Shown here piece by piece: positions 24,000 to 33,043 of a stretch of DNA of 44,694 nt. The translations under genes and the position numbers were made by a program. Origin of the DNA: Lachnospiraceae bacterium (GTDB lineage: Bacteria > Bacillota > Clostridia > Lachnospirales > Lachnospiraceae); the NCBI GenBank assembly GCA_024693225.1, contig JAILLI010000030.1:1-44694 (forward strand), read 5' to 3'. Each line of letters starts with the position of its first letter. Positions within the stretch are counted from its first letter, which is position 1. Below the pieces are notes generated by a model. It ran no database searches, was not told where the DNA came from, and saw only the letters and a list, made by a program, of their open reading frames with translations.

Positions 24000-24725
24000 C
24001 TATGAATTCTCGATTATTACAACCCCTATATTATCCTTCCCACCGTTATGATTGGCCATCTTGATAAGGTTCTCCGCGATCTCCGGAACATCAACCCCCG
24101 TCCTTACGATGCGGAGTATCTCATCATCCTCGACCATGTTTGTAAGGCCGTCGGTACACATCAATATGATGTCACCGGGGGACAGCTCCACTTCGAAAAA
24201 GTCTATCTCAATGGTCGAAGCGGCTCCTATGGCCCTTGTTATGATATTCTTGTCGGGATGTGCCTTGGCCTGGCTCTCATCAAGCGAACCCTTTCTTACA
24301 AGCTCCGCAACCAGCGAATGATCCTTGGTCACCTGGGTGATGGCCCTGTCTATCAGATACAGTCTGCTGTCGCCCACATTTGCAACATAGAGGGTATCAT
24401 CCTCTATGGTGGCGGCAACGCATGTCGTACCCATGCCTGCAAAGTCCGGTTCGGAACAGGCCTTTTCATACACCTCGATATTGGCTACCGTTATGGCCTC
24501 CCTGAGTATCTTGATCGGAGATCTGTCATCACAGACCTCTACCTCTCTCTCTATGGCCTTTACGGTATAAGCCGAAGCATAATCCCCTGCTTTGTGTCCA
24601 CCCATGCCGTCGGCAACGATAAAGAGATTGTTGAGGTTGCCGATAGGATGCTCACAGGAATAGACGGTATCCTGGTTCAGCTTCCGCTTTCTCCCGATAT
24701 CCGTCATCGAATAAGTTTTAAGCAT
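24000..24725 (-). CDS. prpC: PP2C-type serine/threonine phosphatase
   Basis: The 241 residues form a complete bacterial PP2C enzyme: KRKLNQDT near the start, VADGMGGHKAGDYAS with the metal-binding aspartate, VGDSRLYL, TRAIG and the C-terminal DNIGVVI. It is cytoplasmic, with no membrane segment. The family (PrpC/Stp) reverses phosphorylation by the PASTA kinase encoded directly downstream, and the gene pair is nearly universal in Firmicutes. The start ATG lies inside the rlmN 3' end with an 8-nt overlap (ATGCTTAA), which suggests translational coupling. Confidence 0.96.
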   Translation of the reverse strand: MLKTYSMTDIGRKRKLNQDTVYSCEHPIGNLNNLFIVADGMGGHKAGDYASAYTVKAIEREVEVCDDRSPIKILREAITVANIEVYEKACSEPDFAGMGTTCVAATIEDDTLYVANVGDSRLYLIDRAITQVTKDHSLVAELVRKGSLDESQAKAHPDKNIITRAIGAASTIEIDFFEVELSPGDIILMCTDGLTNMVEDDEILRIVRTGVDVPEIAENLIKMANHNGGKDNIGVVIIENS

Positions 24726-25776
24726 CTGTTTCTCCTGAAACGTTTTCTCGGATGAAGCCGCGACGCAGCTGCCCGCAGGCGCCCTGTATATCCCGGCCCA
24801 TTTCCCTTCTTATAGTAACATTTATCCTGTTTTTTTCAAGTTTATTTTTAATAGCGGATACCGCTTTCGCGCCTGTTGAGCGGTAATCTCTCTCATCTAT
24901 CGGGTTGACCGGTATAAGGTTTACGTGTCCCCCAAGCTCCTTTGCAATCCTGATAAGGCCGGATATATCCTCCATACGGTCATTTACGCCCTCTATCAGG
25001 CTGTATTCGAGCGTGATCCGCCGCCCGGTGGTATCAAAGTAATACCTGCAGGCATCCGTCACCTCCTTAAGGCTGTAACTGTTGGCGATCGGCATGATCT
25101 GCCTTCTTAAGTCATCATCTGCCGCATGAAGGGAGAGAGCAAGGGTGATCGCATATCCTCTGTCGGCAAGCCTTCTTATGTTCGGTGCTATGCCGCATGT
25201 GCTGACGGTGATGTTCCTTCCCCCTATACCGGCACCCCGTCCGTCCGTGATGATGTCGATAAAGTCCGTGAAGCTGTCATAGTTGTCAAGAGGCTCTCCG
25301 CTTCCCATGACAACAACATGTCCGACCCTCTCATTTATATCGGCTTCGACCGAATAGATCTGACCTGCCATCTCGCCTGCGGTAAGGTTCCTTTCCAGGC
25401 CGTCTATTGTAGAGGCGCAAAAACGGCACCCCATCCTGCATCCGACCTGGGAGCTTATGCAGACGCTGTTCCCGTAATCGTAGCGGAGGAGGACGGTTTC
25501 GATGACATTACCGTCCTTTAGCATATGGAGATACTTTCTGGTCCCGTCAAGCCCGGATGACAGTATCTTTACGGGGCTTACAGTATATATGTCATATGCG
25601 GCGCATATCTCATCCCGAAGCTTCTTTGGAAGGTTGGTCATATTATCAAAAGATGTCTCCTTCCTTTTGTGAAGCCACTCAAAGACCTGGTCGGCCCGGT
25701 ATCTCTTTTCCCCCATGTCCGCCATAAGGCCGCACAGTTTTTCATATGTAAATGATCTTATATCAACTTTGTCCAA
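24718..25776 (-). CDS. rlmN: Dual-specificity RNA methyltransferase RlmN
   Basis: A radical-SAM enzyme that methylates C2 of A2503 in 23S rRNA and A37 in some tRNAs. The cluster motif CRMGCRFC (CX3CX2C) and flanking SSQVGC are present. GSGEPLDN, STCGI, ALSLHA and the late catalytic-cysteine region GACGQLR are also visible. I place the start at TTG 25774-25776, seven nt after GGGAG, giving 352 residues, the usual length. The frame is open 45 codons further, but those codons overlap rsmB and add a sequence unlike the family. It overlaps prpC by 8 nt. Confidence 0.95.
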   Translation of the reverse strand: MDKVDIRSFTYEKLCGLMADMGEKRYRADQVFEWLHKRKETSFDNMTNLPKKLRDEICAAYDIYTVSPVKILSSGLDGTRKYLHMLKDGNVIETVLLRYDYGNSVCISSQVGCRMGCRFCASTIDGLERNLTAGEMAGQIYSVEADINERVGHVVVMGSGEPLDNYDSFTDFIDIITDGRGAGIGGRNITVSTCGIAPNIRRLADRGYAITLALSLHAADDDLRRQIMPIANSYSLKEVTDACRYYFDTTGRRITLEYSLIEGVNDRMEDISGLIRIAKELGGHVNLIPVNPIDERDYRSTGAKAVSAIKNKLEKNRINVTIRREMGRDIQGACGQLRRGFIRENVSGETDA

Positions 25777-25798
25777 ATCTTCGCTCCCATAGCCTGTA

Positions 25799-27118
25799 TC
25801 AGTTGGTAAATCCTGCCAGGAAAAACCCGTCCGTAAGCTTGTCCTTACCGAAAAGCTGCAGATACCCTTCATGAGCAGTATCATCTTTAAGCATATCGGG
25901 AAGCAGGTCATAAAAGGCGGCCGGTTTTAAGTGGCACTCCTTTATGAGGAAGTCCCTGTTGCCTTCATTCTCCTCCCGTGAACATGTACAGGTTGAAAAC
26001 ATGAGTCTTCCGCCCGGTCTTAAGTATCTTACCGCATTTGTCAGTATGGACCGCTGGAGCGACACAAGGGATCCTACCGCATCCTCCGTCAGATTATACT
26101 TGATATCATTTTTGCGGCCCATGACTCCAAGGCCGGAGCAGGGGACATCCGCTATCACGACATCGGCCATACCCTCCATGGTCTCGTCAAATACCGTGGC
26201 GTCATTAAGCCTTACCTCAATGTTTGAGAAAGCGCACCTTTGTATGTTCTCTTCGATCAGGGAGAGCTTTTTTTCCGATACGTCACATGCCACGACTCTT
26301 CCCTCCACAGCCAGATCGGCTGCATGAAGGGCCTTCCCGCCGGGGGCCGCGCAAAGATCCAGCACAATATCCGTCTTCTGTATGCCTGCGACAAGGCACA
26401 CCAGCATTGAACTTATGTCCTGGATACATATAAGGCCTGATGCAAAGGCCCGGCTTTCTGTTATGTTCTTATGTGCAGGAGCCATGACGGCAAAGGCGCA
26501 AATGTTGGAGGCCACGCCCCCGCTAAGAGCGCAGGCTTCTTCGACCGTGGTCTTTGACAGATTGACCCTGGCTGTTACGGGCCGCTTTGTTACCGACAGT
26601 TCAAGAAGGCTTTCAGCCCTGTCCGTCCCGTACTCGCCGATAAGCTTTTTTACTATCCACTCCGGACAGGAATAGACGACTGACAGATACCTTATCTCAT
26701 CCTCTGATCTGTCCGGCCATGCAATCTTATCCCTGTTCCTGTCAACGGTCCGAAGCACGGCATTGACATAGCCGGAAAGGTTGCTAAAAGGAGTCTTTCG
26801 GATCAGTCTTACTGTCTCGGAAACTGCGGCATGAGCCGGCACCCCGTCCATGTAGAGGAGCTGGTAGACCCCCATCCGAAGCATTACCCTTACTTCCTTT
26901 TTCATCTTCCTGACGGGTGTCCTGCTATACAAATCAAGGACATGATCGATTGTGATCCTCCTCTCGATCGTGCCCTCGATTAGTCTTTTCAGAAAGCTCC
27001 TGCTTTGTCTGTCAAGATATGAGTACTTGTCCAGAACCTGCCCGGACAGGTTGACACCGGCCCTGCCCTCTTCGGCAAGAAGGAGGGCATCGGCCGCGAT
27101 CCTTCTGACATCAGTCAC
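25799..27118 (-). CDS. rsmB: 16S rRNA (cytosine-967-C5)-methyltransferase
   Basis: The 439 residues join an N-terminal NusB-like RNA-binding domain (about 1-135) to a SAM-dependent RNA cytosine methyltransferase. The SAM site is DLCAAPGGKALHAAD. The two functional cysteines are in DVPCSGLG and FSTCTCSREEN, as in all Fmu/RsmB/NOL1 enzymes. The start is GTG, preceded by a double AGGAGG/AGGAG, and overlaps the zinc peptidase end by 8 nt. Position 967 lies near the P-site of the small subunit. The order fmt, peptidase, rsmB, rlmN is standard for this lineage. Confidence 0.95.
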   Translation of the reverse strand: MTDVRRIAADALLLAEEGRAGVNLSGQVLDKYSYLDRQSRSFLKRLIEGTIERRITIDHVLDLYSRTPVRKMKKEVRVMLRMGVYQLLYMDGVPAHAAVSETVRLIRKTPFSNLSGYVNAVLRTVDRNRDKIAWPDRSEDEIRYLSVVYSCPEWIVKKLIGEYGTDRAESLLELSVTKRPVTARVNLSKTTVEEACALSGGVASNICAFAVMAPAHKNITESRAFASGLICIQDISSMLVCLVAGIQKTDIVLDLCAAPGGKALHAADLAVEGRVVACDVSEKKLSLIEENIQRCAFSNIEVRLNDATVFDETMEGMADVVIADVPCSGLGVMGRKNDIKYNLTEDAVGSLVSLQRSILTNAVRYLRPGGRLMFSTCTCSREENEGNRDFLIKECHLKPAAFYDLLPDMLKDDTAHEGYLQLFGKDKLTDGFFLAGFTN

Positions 27119-27830
27119 GTCTGCTCCTGCCTCCCTGCGCGATAAGGATCAGCCTTATCAGGGACAGTATCGACGCTGCAGCCGATGCGACATAAGTCAT
27201 GGCTGCGCTCTTTAAAACCTTCCTTGCCCCTTCTCTTTCGTTTTCACTGAGTATTCCCATTTCCTGTATTATCTCAAGTGCCCTTCTTGATGCATCGAAC
27301 TCCACCGGAAGGGTCACTATCTGAAAGAGGACCCCGAAGGAAAAGAGGACGACCCCGATGAATACAAGGGGTCTGAAAAAGCTGATGATAAGACCCGCTA
27401 TCACTATCCACAGCCCGAATTTGGAACCGAAATTGGCTGCAGGCAGTATGGCACTCCTGACTTTGAGGGGAAAATAATCCTCATTATGCTGGACCGCATG
27501 CCCGCACTCATGGGCTGCAACGCTTATAGCTGCAACACTGGTGCTGTCATATACCGTCTCGGAGAGGTTGACGACCTTGGTGGCCGGATTGAAATGATCG
27601 GTAAGACTTCCGGCCACACGCTCCACCTTTGCATCATATATGCCTTCCCTGTGAAGTATGGCAGCCGCCACCTCTCTCCCGGTCATTCCCGAAGAAGCTG
27701 CGATCTTTGAGTATTTATTGAACGTACTCTTGACTATCCCCGATGTGATAAGACAGAGCAGGGCACCTATCAGTACAAGGATGTAGCTTGCCCCGCCGTA
27801 ACCGAACCCGTATCCGTATCCGTATCCCAT
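27111..27830 (-). CDS. Membrane zinc metallopeptidase, YugP type
   Basis: The 239 residues contain a zinc-binding HECGHAVQH in the middle of a protein with three or four hydrophobic helices. This matches the 'putative neutral zinc metallopeptidase' family (YugP). The N-terminus alternates glycine and tyrosine before the first helix. I choose ATG 27828-27830, preceded by GGTGA at good distance. A GTG nine bases upstream would add three residues. Its substrate is unknown in any species, though it is regularly carried between fmt and rsmB in Clostridia. A role in membrane-protein turnover is only a guess. Confidence 0.85.
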   Translation of the reverse strand: MGYGYGYGFGYGGASYILVLIGALLCLITSGIVKSTFNKYSKIAASSGMTGREVAAAILHREGIYDAKVERVAGSLTDHFNPATKVVNLSETVYDSTSVAAISVAAHECGHAVQHNEDYFPLKVRSAILPAANFGSKFGLWIVIAGLIISFFRPLVFIGVVLFSFGVLFQIVTLPVEFDASRRALEIIQEMGILSENEREGARKVLKSAAMTYVASAAASILSLIRLILIAQGGRSRRD

Positions 27831-27944
27831 TATTTTCACCCGCTTTCTGTTTATGATGTTATATGCGCCGGTTGTCAGGCATCGCAGATGCCCCTCCTGT
27901 CGCGATCGTGTGTATCAGATGTCAGGATCCCGTATCCGCCTGCT
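27831..27944. other. Largest gap in the long gene run; small hairpin and seven-codon frame
   Basis: The 114 nt between fmt and the peptidase gene is the only gap above about 40 nt in the run from priA to the SpoIIE gene. It holds a hairpin GCATC-gca-GATGC (27879-27891). On the minus strand it has a strong AGGAGGGG, followed after about ten bases by ATG and six sense codons to TAA. No promoter is convincing. It may be spacer or an mRNA processing site. Confidence 0.3.
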
Positions 27945-28871
27945 TCATCCCAGCCGCATTCCGGTCTCTATCCTGTTACCGAGCAGAAAATCGCCCGTTT
28001 TCATCTCCTTTTTACCTTCAAGCTGTACCCTTCCAATCATAAGGGCATCCTTACCGCAGGCAACGCTGATATGGTCCTTTCCGACTTCTATTATCTCGCC
28101 GCAGCTTCCGCTGCCCTGACAGACCCGGCATTCCTTGATCTTGAACATCTTTCCCTTAAGGTATGTATATCCTCCCGGCCATGGGGTAAAGGCCCTTATC
28201 ATCCTCTCGATCGCGGCGGCATCCCTGCCAAAATCTATAAGGCCCATCTCCTTTTTCAGGATCTTTGCATATGTGGCCTTTGTCTCGTCCTGGGGCCGGG
28301 CCTCCGCCCTCCCCTCTTCTATGGATGTCAGCGTTGTAAGGATAAGTTCCTCTCCTGCCACCATGAGTTTGTCAAAAAGAGTGGCTCCGGTCTCGTCAGG
28401 TGCTATCGCAACCTCTCTGACCGATATGATATCTCCCGTATCCACTCCTTCGTTCATCTGCTGTATGGTCACTCCGGTGACTTCCTTTCCGTCACAGATG
28501 GCCCACTGTATAGGCGCTGCACCCCTGTACTCGGGAAGAAGGGATGCATGAACATTGATGCAGCCAAACCTCGGCATATCAAGTATCTCTTTGGGAAGTA
28601 TCTGGCCGAATGCCGCCACCACGAATATGTCGGCATCGATCGCAGACAGCTTTTTTATCTCCTCTTCCGTCCTTATACGCTCCGGCTGCAGGATATCGAT
28701 ACCATGCTCTTTTGCATAGACCTTTACGGGGCTCGGAACAAGATCCCCGCTCCTTCCCCTGGGCCGGTCCGGCTGGGTTACTGCCGCAACGATATCATGC
28801 TGTTTGCTCTCATATATGGATGCAAGGATCCCGGCGGCAAAGTCCGGCGTTCCCATGAATACGATCTTCAT
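27945..28871 (-). CDS. fmt: Methionyl-tRNA formyltransferase
   Basis: The 308 residues transfer a formyl group from 10-formyltetrahydrofolate to initiator Met-tRNA. The N-terminal FMGTPDFA, the catalytic block INVHASLLPEYRGAAPIQ and the aspartate motif GVDTGDI are intact. The C-terminal OB domain that grips the tRNA acceptor stem is also present. It is coupled to the deformylase gene by a 4-nt overlap (ATGA). Formylation and deformylation are thus made from one message. Length and motifs are standard. Confidence 0.97.
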   Translation of the reverse strand: MKIVFMGTPDFAAGILASIYESKQHDIVAAVTQPDRPRGRSGDLVPSPVKVYAKEHGIDILQPERIRTEEEIKKLSAIDADIFVVAAFGQILPKEILDMPRFGCINVHASLLPEYRGAAPIQWAICDGKEVTGVTIQQMNEGVDTGDIISVREVAIAPDETGATLFDKLMVAGEELILTTLTSIEEGRAEARPQDETKATYAKILKKEMGLIDFGRDAAAIERMIRAFTPWPGGYTYLKGKMFKIKECRVCQGSGSCGEIIEVGKDHISVACGKDALMIGRVQLEGKKEMKTGDFLLGNRIETGMRLG

Positions 28872-29401
28872 TTCTTCTTACCGTCTTCGGATCCCTTCTC
28901 TTCTTCCTCTTTCTTTAATATCTCGGCAAGCTCCTCGTTGGTAAGAAGAGCCCCCTCCACCTTGTCAACATACATCTTGCCGTCAAGATGCTCTATCTCA
29001 TGCAGAAGTGCCCTCGCCAGGAGGCCTTCCCCCTCTATGGTATATTCATCCATATCGGTATCATATGACTTTACCTTAACGTAATAGGGTCTGGTAACGG
29101 TCCCCACCTTACCGGGCACGCTAAGACACCCCTCATAGTCCGTCTGCTCACCGTCTGTTTCGATCACTTCGGGATTGATGAGTATTATGGGCTCATCCTG
29201 ATATACTTCCCCCGCATCTATGACGGCGATACGCTTGAGCACCCCTACCTGCGGTGCGGCAAGTCCTACTCCCTCCGCGTCATACATGGTGTCGAGCATA
29301 TCCTCTATGAGTTCGGATATCCTTTGATTTACTTCCTTAACCGGTTTACATACCTTCTGAAGGCACGGATCACCGAGTTTCCTGATCTGCCTTAATGCCA
29401 T
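28868..29401 (-). CDS. def: Peptide deformylase
   Basis: A 177-residue metalloprotease that removes the formyl group from new proteins. The three signature motifs are present: GVGLAAPQVG, EGCLSVPG (with the metal-binding cysteine) and HEIEHLDG (both histidines plus the catalytic glutamate). The usual HExDH has Glu instead of Asp, a mild change. The acidic/lysine-rich tail (EEEEKGSEDGKKK) is an extension. I start at ATG 29399-29401, right after GGAGGAG; six extra codons upstream are probably not translated. It lies 21 nt after priA. Confidence 0.95.
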   Translation of the reverse strand: MALRQIRKLGDPCLQKVCKPVKEVNQRISELIEDMLDTMYDAEGVGLAAPQVGVLKRIAVIDAGEVYQDEPIILINPEVIETDGEQTDYEGCLSVPGKVGTVTRPYYVKVKSYDTDMDEYTIEGEGLLARALLHEIEHLDGKMYVDKVEGALLTNEELAEILKKEEEEKGSEDGKKK

Positions 29402-29422
29402 TTCTCCTCCTTGCGGCAACTG

Positions 29423-31651
29423 TCAATATCCGTTCATGGGATCCAGATCAAAGCTGACCCTGATGTTTTTTTCGGGGTTCTTTTCACAGTATTCTTCGAT
29501 CTTATCCTTTAAGTCTGTCAGGATACCGATATCGGCCGACTTGATATATATCATCTGCCTGTATACATCCCTTATCTTACTTATGGATGCCGCAACAGGC
29601 CCGATCACAGAGCCCATTATACCATTACAGACCTTTGATGCCAAATCTTTGGCATATCTTATGCCTTCCGCTTCATCCCGGCTCTCCGTGATGACAGCCA
29701 GCATATGACCGGCGGGCGGGTAGGAAAGAAGGCGTCTGTATGTCATCTCCTCCTCGAAAAAGGCCTCATAGTCCTGCGAAAGGCTTGCCATGACCGCATA
29801 GTGCTCCGGTCTGTATGTCTGGATCACGACCTCTCCGGCTCTCTCGTCACGCCCGGCCCGGCCTGCAGCCTGAACCAGCAGCTGGAAAGTCCTCTCACCT
29901 GCCCTGTAGTCATTGGCGTACAATGACATATCCGCGGCAAGTATGCCGACAAGGGTGACATAGGGAAAATCGTGCCCCTTGACTATCATCTGCGTACCGA
30001 TCAGTATGTCCGCCTCACGGTTTGCAAACTTTGAAAGTATGGCCTCATAATCACCCTTCTGCCTGGTCGTATCCGCATCCATACGAAGTACCGATGCATA
30101 CGGGAACATGGTCTTTACCGCATCCTCTACGGCCTGGGTCCCTATACCGGTACCCATGGCGCCTATGAGGGAACTGCCGCACTTTTCGCACTTTTTAACA
30201 TCACTTGTCTCGTAGCCGCAGTAGTGGCACATGAGCTTTCCCTTCCTGTGCCTTGAAAGCGCCACATCGCAGTGGGGACATTTTACAGCCTCTCCGCACG
30301 ACCTGCAGGAGACAAAACCGGACAGGCCCCTGCGGTTTAAAAAGAGCATGACCTGTTCCCCTTTTGTCAGTTTCTCATCGATGGCCAACTTCAGCTTTTC
30401 GGAAAAGATGGTCCTGTTCCCTTTTTTCAGCTCTTCCCGCAGGTCCGCTGTCTCTACCTTTGGAAGGCCGGCCTTCTTAGCACGCTGTTTGAGGGTATAG
30501 AGCTTATACTCTCCGCTCTTTGCGGCCGCATAGGATTCTACGGAGGGTGTGGCGGAGCCTAAGACTACGGATCCCCCATGGAGCATAGCCAGGCGGCGTG
30601 CCACATCCCTTGCATGATAACGGGGCATCTGGTCGGACTTGTATGTATGCTCATGCTCTTCGTCTATCACTATGAGGCCCAGGTCGTCAAAGGGGGTAAA
30701 AAGGGCCGATCTGGGGCCTATCATTATATCTATCTCATGCTTGCGCGCCCGTTCGAACTGGTCATATCTTTCTCCCTCGGACAGTCTTGAATGCAGGGTC
30801 GATACCCTGTCACCAAACCTTTTGTAAAACCTCATGACCGTCTGATAGGTCAGTGATATCTCCGGTATCAGGACTATGACCTGCCTTCCGGATGCCACCA
30901 CATGATCTATCATCTCCATATAGACCTCGGTCTTACCGCTTCCGGTTATACCGTAAAGCAGATATGTCCCTCTTATGCCCCGGTCATACTCTGCGATAAA
31001 ATCGCCGGCTATATGCTGCTGCTCATCAGTCAGTCTTACAGCCGCCCTCTCATGCTCGCCGCTTACGGTATTACGGTAGACCCTGTGGCTTACTATGTCG
31101 ATGATCTTCTTTTCGCAAAGAGCCCGAAGTGTCGCCGGTGAGATATTGAGCTTACCGGTAACGAGACGGTAGTCTATGCTCCCCTCCTTTATGAGCTCGG
31201 TAAGAAGGCGCTCTCTTGCCACATTTTGTTTTCTGGCAAACTCGGCAAGTGCAGCCTCTGCTTCATCAGGAGGAAGGATAAGTATAACATCTCTCTTTTG
31301 CACTGTCCTGACATTCTTTTTGACCGGGAGCACGGTCGCGAGTGCCCTGTTCATGGTCGACCCGTATCTCTTCCTCATCCAGTAGGCCAGCATGATGAGC
31401 TTCTGCTCAACAAGGGTGTCATCGCTTTGTACCGATATGATAGACTTAGTCTTTTCCGGATCATACTTCGGCCTGTCTGTGATCTCAAGGACAAAGCCCC
31501 TGATCTGTCTGTTGCCCCTTCCGAAGGGGATTATCACGCAGCTGCCAACGGCCGTACGTTCTTTTAGTTCTTCCGGTATCCTGTATTGAAATGTATGATC
31601 GAGATTCTCATGGGAGATATCAACGATTATGTCGGCATATAATCCACTCAT
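29423..31651 (-). CDS. priA: Primosomal replication-restart helicase
   Basis: The 742 residues form a superfamily 2 helicase that reloads the replisome at stalled forks. The N-terminal 3'-DNA-binding and winged-helix regions lead to Walker A GITGSGKTEVY, the DEEH box and GSATPS. A zinc-binding insert has four CxxC pairs (CRSC, CPHC, CHYC, CEKC), and helicase motifs V-VI include QAAGRAGR. It is the first gene of the 24-gene run. Its ribosome binding site is weak, and a hairpin lies 22 nt before the start. I could not find a convincing promoter, so transcription may come partly from read-through of the HDOD gene. Confidence 0.96.
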   Translation of the reverse strand: MSGLYADIIVDISHENLDHTFQYRIPEELKERTAVGSCVIIPFGRGNRQIRGFVLEITDRPKYDPEKTKSIISVQSDDTLVEQKLIMLAYWMRKRYGSTMNRALATVLPVKKNVRTVQKRDVILILPPDEAEAALAEFARKQNVARERLLTELIKEGSIDYRLVTGKLNISPATLRALCEKKIIDIVSHRVYRNTVSGEHERAAVRLTDEQQHIAGDFIAEYDRGIRGTYLLYGITGSGKTEVYMEMIDHVVASGRQVIVLIPEISLTYQTVMRFYKRFGDRVSTLHSRLSEGERYDQFERARKHEIDIMIGPRSALFTPFDDLGLIVIDEEHEHTYKSDQMPRYHARDVARRLAMLHGGSVVLGSATPSVESYAAAKSGEYKLYTLKQRAKKAGLPKVETADLREELKKGNRTIFSEKLKLAIDEKLTKGEQVMLFLNRRGLSGFVSCRSCGEAVKCPHCDVALSRHRKGKLMCHYCGYETSDVKKCEKCGSSLIGAMGTGIGTQAVEDAVKTMFPYASVLRMDADTTRQKGDYEAILSKFANREADILIGTQMIVKGHDFPYVTLVGILAADMSLYANDYRAGERTFQLLVQAAGRAGRDERAGEVVIQTYRPEHYAVMASLSQDYEAFFEEEMTYRRLLSYPPAGHMLAVITESRDEAEGIRYAKDLASKVCNGIMGSVIGPVAASISKIRDVYRQMIYIKSADIGILTDLKDKIEEYCEKNPEKNIRVSFDLDPMNGY

Positions 31652-31673
31652 ATGTATCCACTGAACAAACGAA

Positions 31674-31695
31674 GCTCCCCCGCATGCGAGGGAGC
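31674..31695 (-). terminator. Hairpin between the HDOD gene and priA, weak terminator or attenuator
   Basis: GCTCCC (31674-31679) pairs with GGGAGC (31690-31695), extended inward by two pairs across one mismatch. On the minus strand it is followed by TTCGTTTGTTC rather than a clean T run. Termination should be incomplete. It lies 22 nt before the priA start codon. Confidence 0.5.
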
Positions 31696-31722
31696 CTGTG
31701 ATCTTATGAAGCAGTCTTTATA

Positions 31723-32961
31723 TCATTTCTTCTCTTCCATGGCCCCGAACAGATCCCTGTACCAGGAAAGTGCATCTATATAAGCATCATACACGGCGGC
31801 TTCCTTGACATTGTATATGATCATCTGTCTGGAAAGCTCGGCCCAGGATGCCAGTTCATATCTCATGATGAAGTCAAGTACCCTTGCCATATCACCGTTC
31901 TGGTTGACCAGCGCTTCGGTTATCTCCTTGGACACGTTGACCATCGCAAGGGCTTCCTTCATGGGCTTGTCAAGGATGATATCGAGTACCGAGAACAGAC
32001 CCATCAGGAAGAGCTCTGACGAAACGGCTGCCATCTCAAATGCAGGTGCCAGATTCTCCGCAAACTTGGCCCGCAGCAGTGACAGTCTGGTGATCTCATT
32101 GGGCTTGTCCGCGCACAGCTGGTGAGATACAACGGCATTGATCCACTTCTTGAGTTCCTTCTGTCCCAGCATGGCCGCTGCATGTCTTATCGAAGTGATC
32201 TCCGAATTGATGGCCATATGGTTGACCATCCTGAGGAGTTCTATGACAAGAGCCGTATCCCTTCCAATGATATCCGCGGCTTTGGTCAGTTCAAAGTCGG
32301 GGTTGTTCACTATCTTGAGAAGCTCAATGTAGTTGACCTTGAGGGGTGCGACCTTTGTGGTACCCTTTGTGACGGGCAGTCTGTAGAAATCTCCTTCATA
32401 AAGCGAATATGCAGCACCCTTGGCAAGCTGCTCATAATCTTCGAGAGAATCGACATTGACCGCGATCAGCTTCATGTCCGGATAGACCTTTGAGAAGAAA
32501 TTCTTGGCCGCGTTCATGTCCAGCTTCTTGTAATCGAGCATTATATAGTCAAGGAGCTGCAGTATGGGTGCATATTCCTTGAACTGCTCTATGGCCAGGC
32601 TCCTGATGGCCAGCTTGTAGCCCATGAACTTGAGCTGCTGGAGCCTCTTTATATACATATCCTCTGCGGGCACGCTGTGATCGAACAGGAGCACCACCTT
32701 GTCGTGGGGCATCGAACAGTTCTCCTCAATGGCAGAGAACATCGATATCTTGGAAAGCTCAACGAAGACCTCCTGATTGTCCGAAAGTGTCCCTGCGCCC
32801 ATACTTTCCACGACCTCAAGGCCAAGTATGGTACCGGCGCCGTCAAGCGCTCCCGTACCGAGCATGCTCGGGTTGAGCAGATAATTCTGCTTCTGTGCGA
32901 AAAGTGAATATGCACATACAGCAGTCTTGTCATCAAATAAAGGTATCAGTGTCGCAAGCAT
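31723..32961 (-). CDS. HDOD-domain protein with degenerate EAL-like N-terminus (YuxH type)
   Basis: The 412 residues split into an N-terminal EAL-fold region (about 1-195) and a C-terminal HDOD domain (about 200-400). The first lacks the EAL motif and the catalytic acidic residues (LDYIMLDYKKLDM keeps only the barrel pattern). The second shows NYIELLKIVNNPDFELTKAA and LRMVNHMAINS. HDOD domains resemble HD phosphohydrolases without the metal ligands and serve as signalling scaffolds. This makes the protein a likely c-di-GMP-related adaptor, not an enzyme. It has its own promoter and a strong AAGGAGGAG site. It lies next to two EAL genes but is a separate transcription unit. Confidence 0.82.
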   Translation of the reverse strand: MLATLIPLFDDKTAVCAYSLFAQKQNYLLNPSMLGTGALDGAGTILGLEVVESMGAGTLSDNQEVFVELSKISMFSAIEENCSMPHDKVVLLFDHSVPAEDMYIKRLQQLKFMGYKLAIRSLAIEQFKEYAPILQLLDYIMLDYKKLDMNAAKNFFSKVYPDMKLIAVNVDSLEDYEQLAKGAAYSLYEGDFYRLPVTKGTTKVAPLKVNYIELLKIVNNPDFELTKAADIIGRDTALVIELLRMVNHMAINSEITSIRHAAAMLGQKELKKWINAVVSHQLCADKPNEITRLSLLRAKFAENLAPAFEMAAVSSELFLMGLFSVLDIILDKPMKEALAMVNVSKEITEALVNQNGDMARVLDFIMRYELASWAELSRQMIIYNVKEAAVYDAYIDALSWYRDLFGAMEEKK

Positions 32962-32987
32962 TTTGTCTCCTCCTTACCTGTCTATCT

Positions 32988-33016
32988 ATTCTAACAGAAA
33001 TCTGATGATTTTCCAA
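32988..33016 (-). promoter_or_regulatory. Promoter of the HDOD gene
   Basis: On the minus strand TTGGAA (33011-33016) and TAGAAT (32988-32993, five of six bases) are spaced by 17 nt. The predicted start near 32981 gives a 20-nt leader containing AAGGAGGAG. It sits in the 82-nt gap after the EAL gene. Confidence 0.6.
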
Positions 33017-33043
33017 CAACAATTATAGATATCTCTGCCATCC

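Noticed and set aside
25777-25911. Longer rlmN start
   Set aside because: It would overlap rsmB by more than 100 nt and add a non-family sequence. TTG with GGGAG seven nt upstream fits the usual length.
27888-29084. Long plus-strand open frame of nearly 400 codons opposite fmt and def
   Set aside because: It is antisense to two certain genes with all family motifs. The translation has no recognisable domain or suitable ribosome site.
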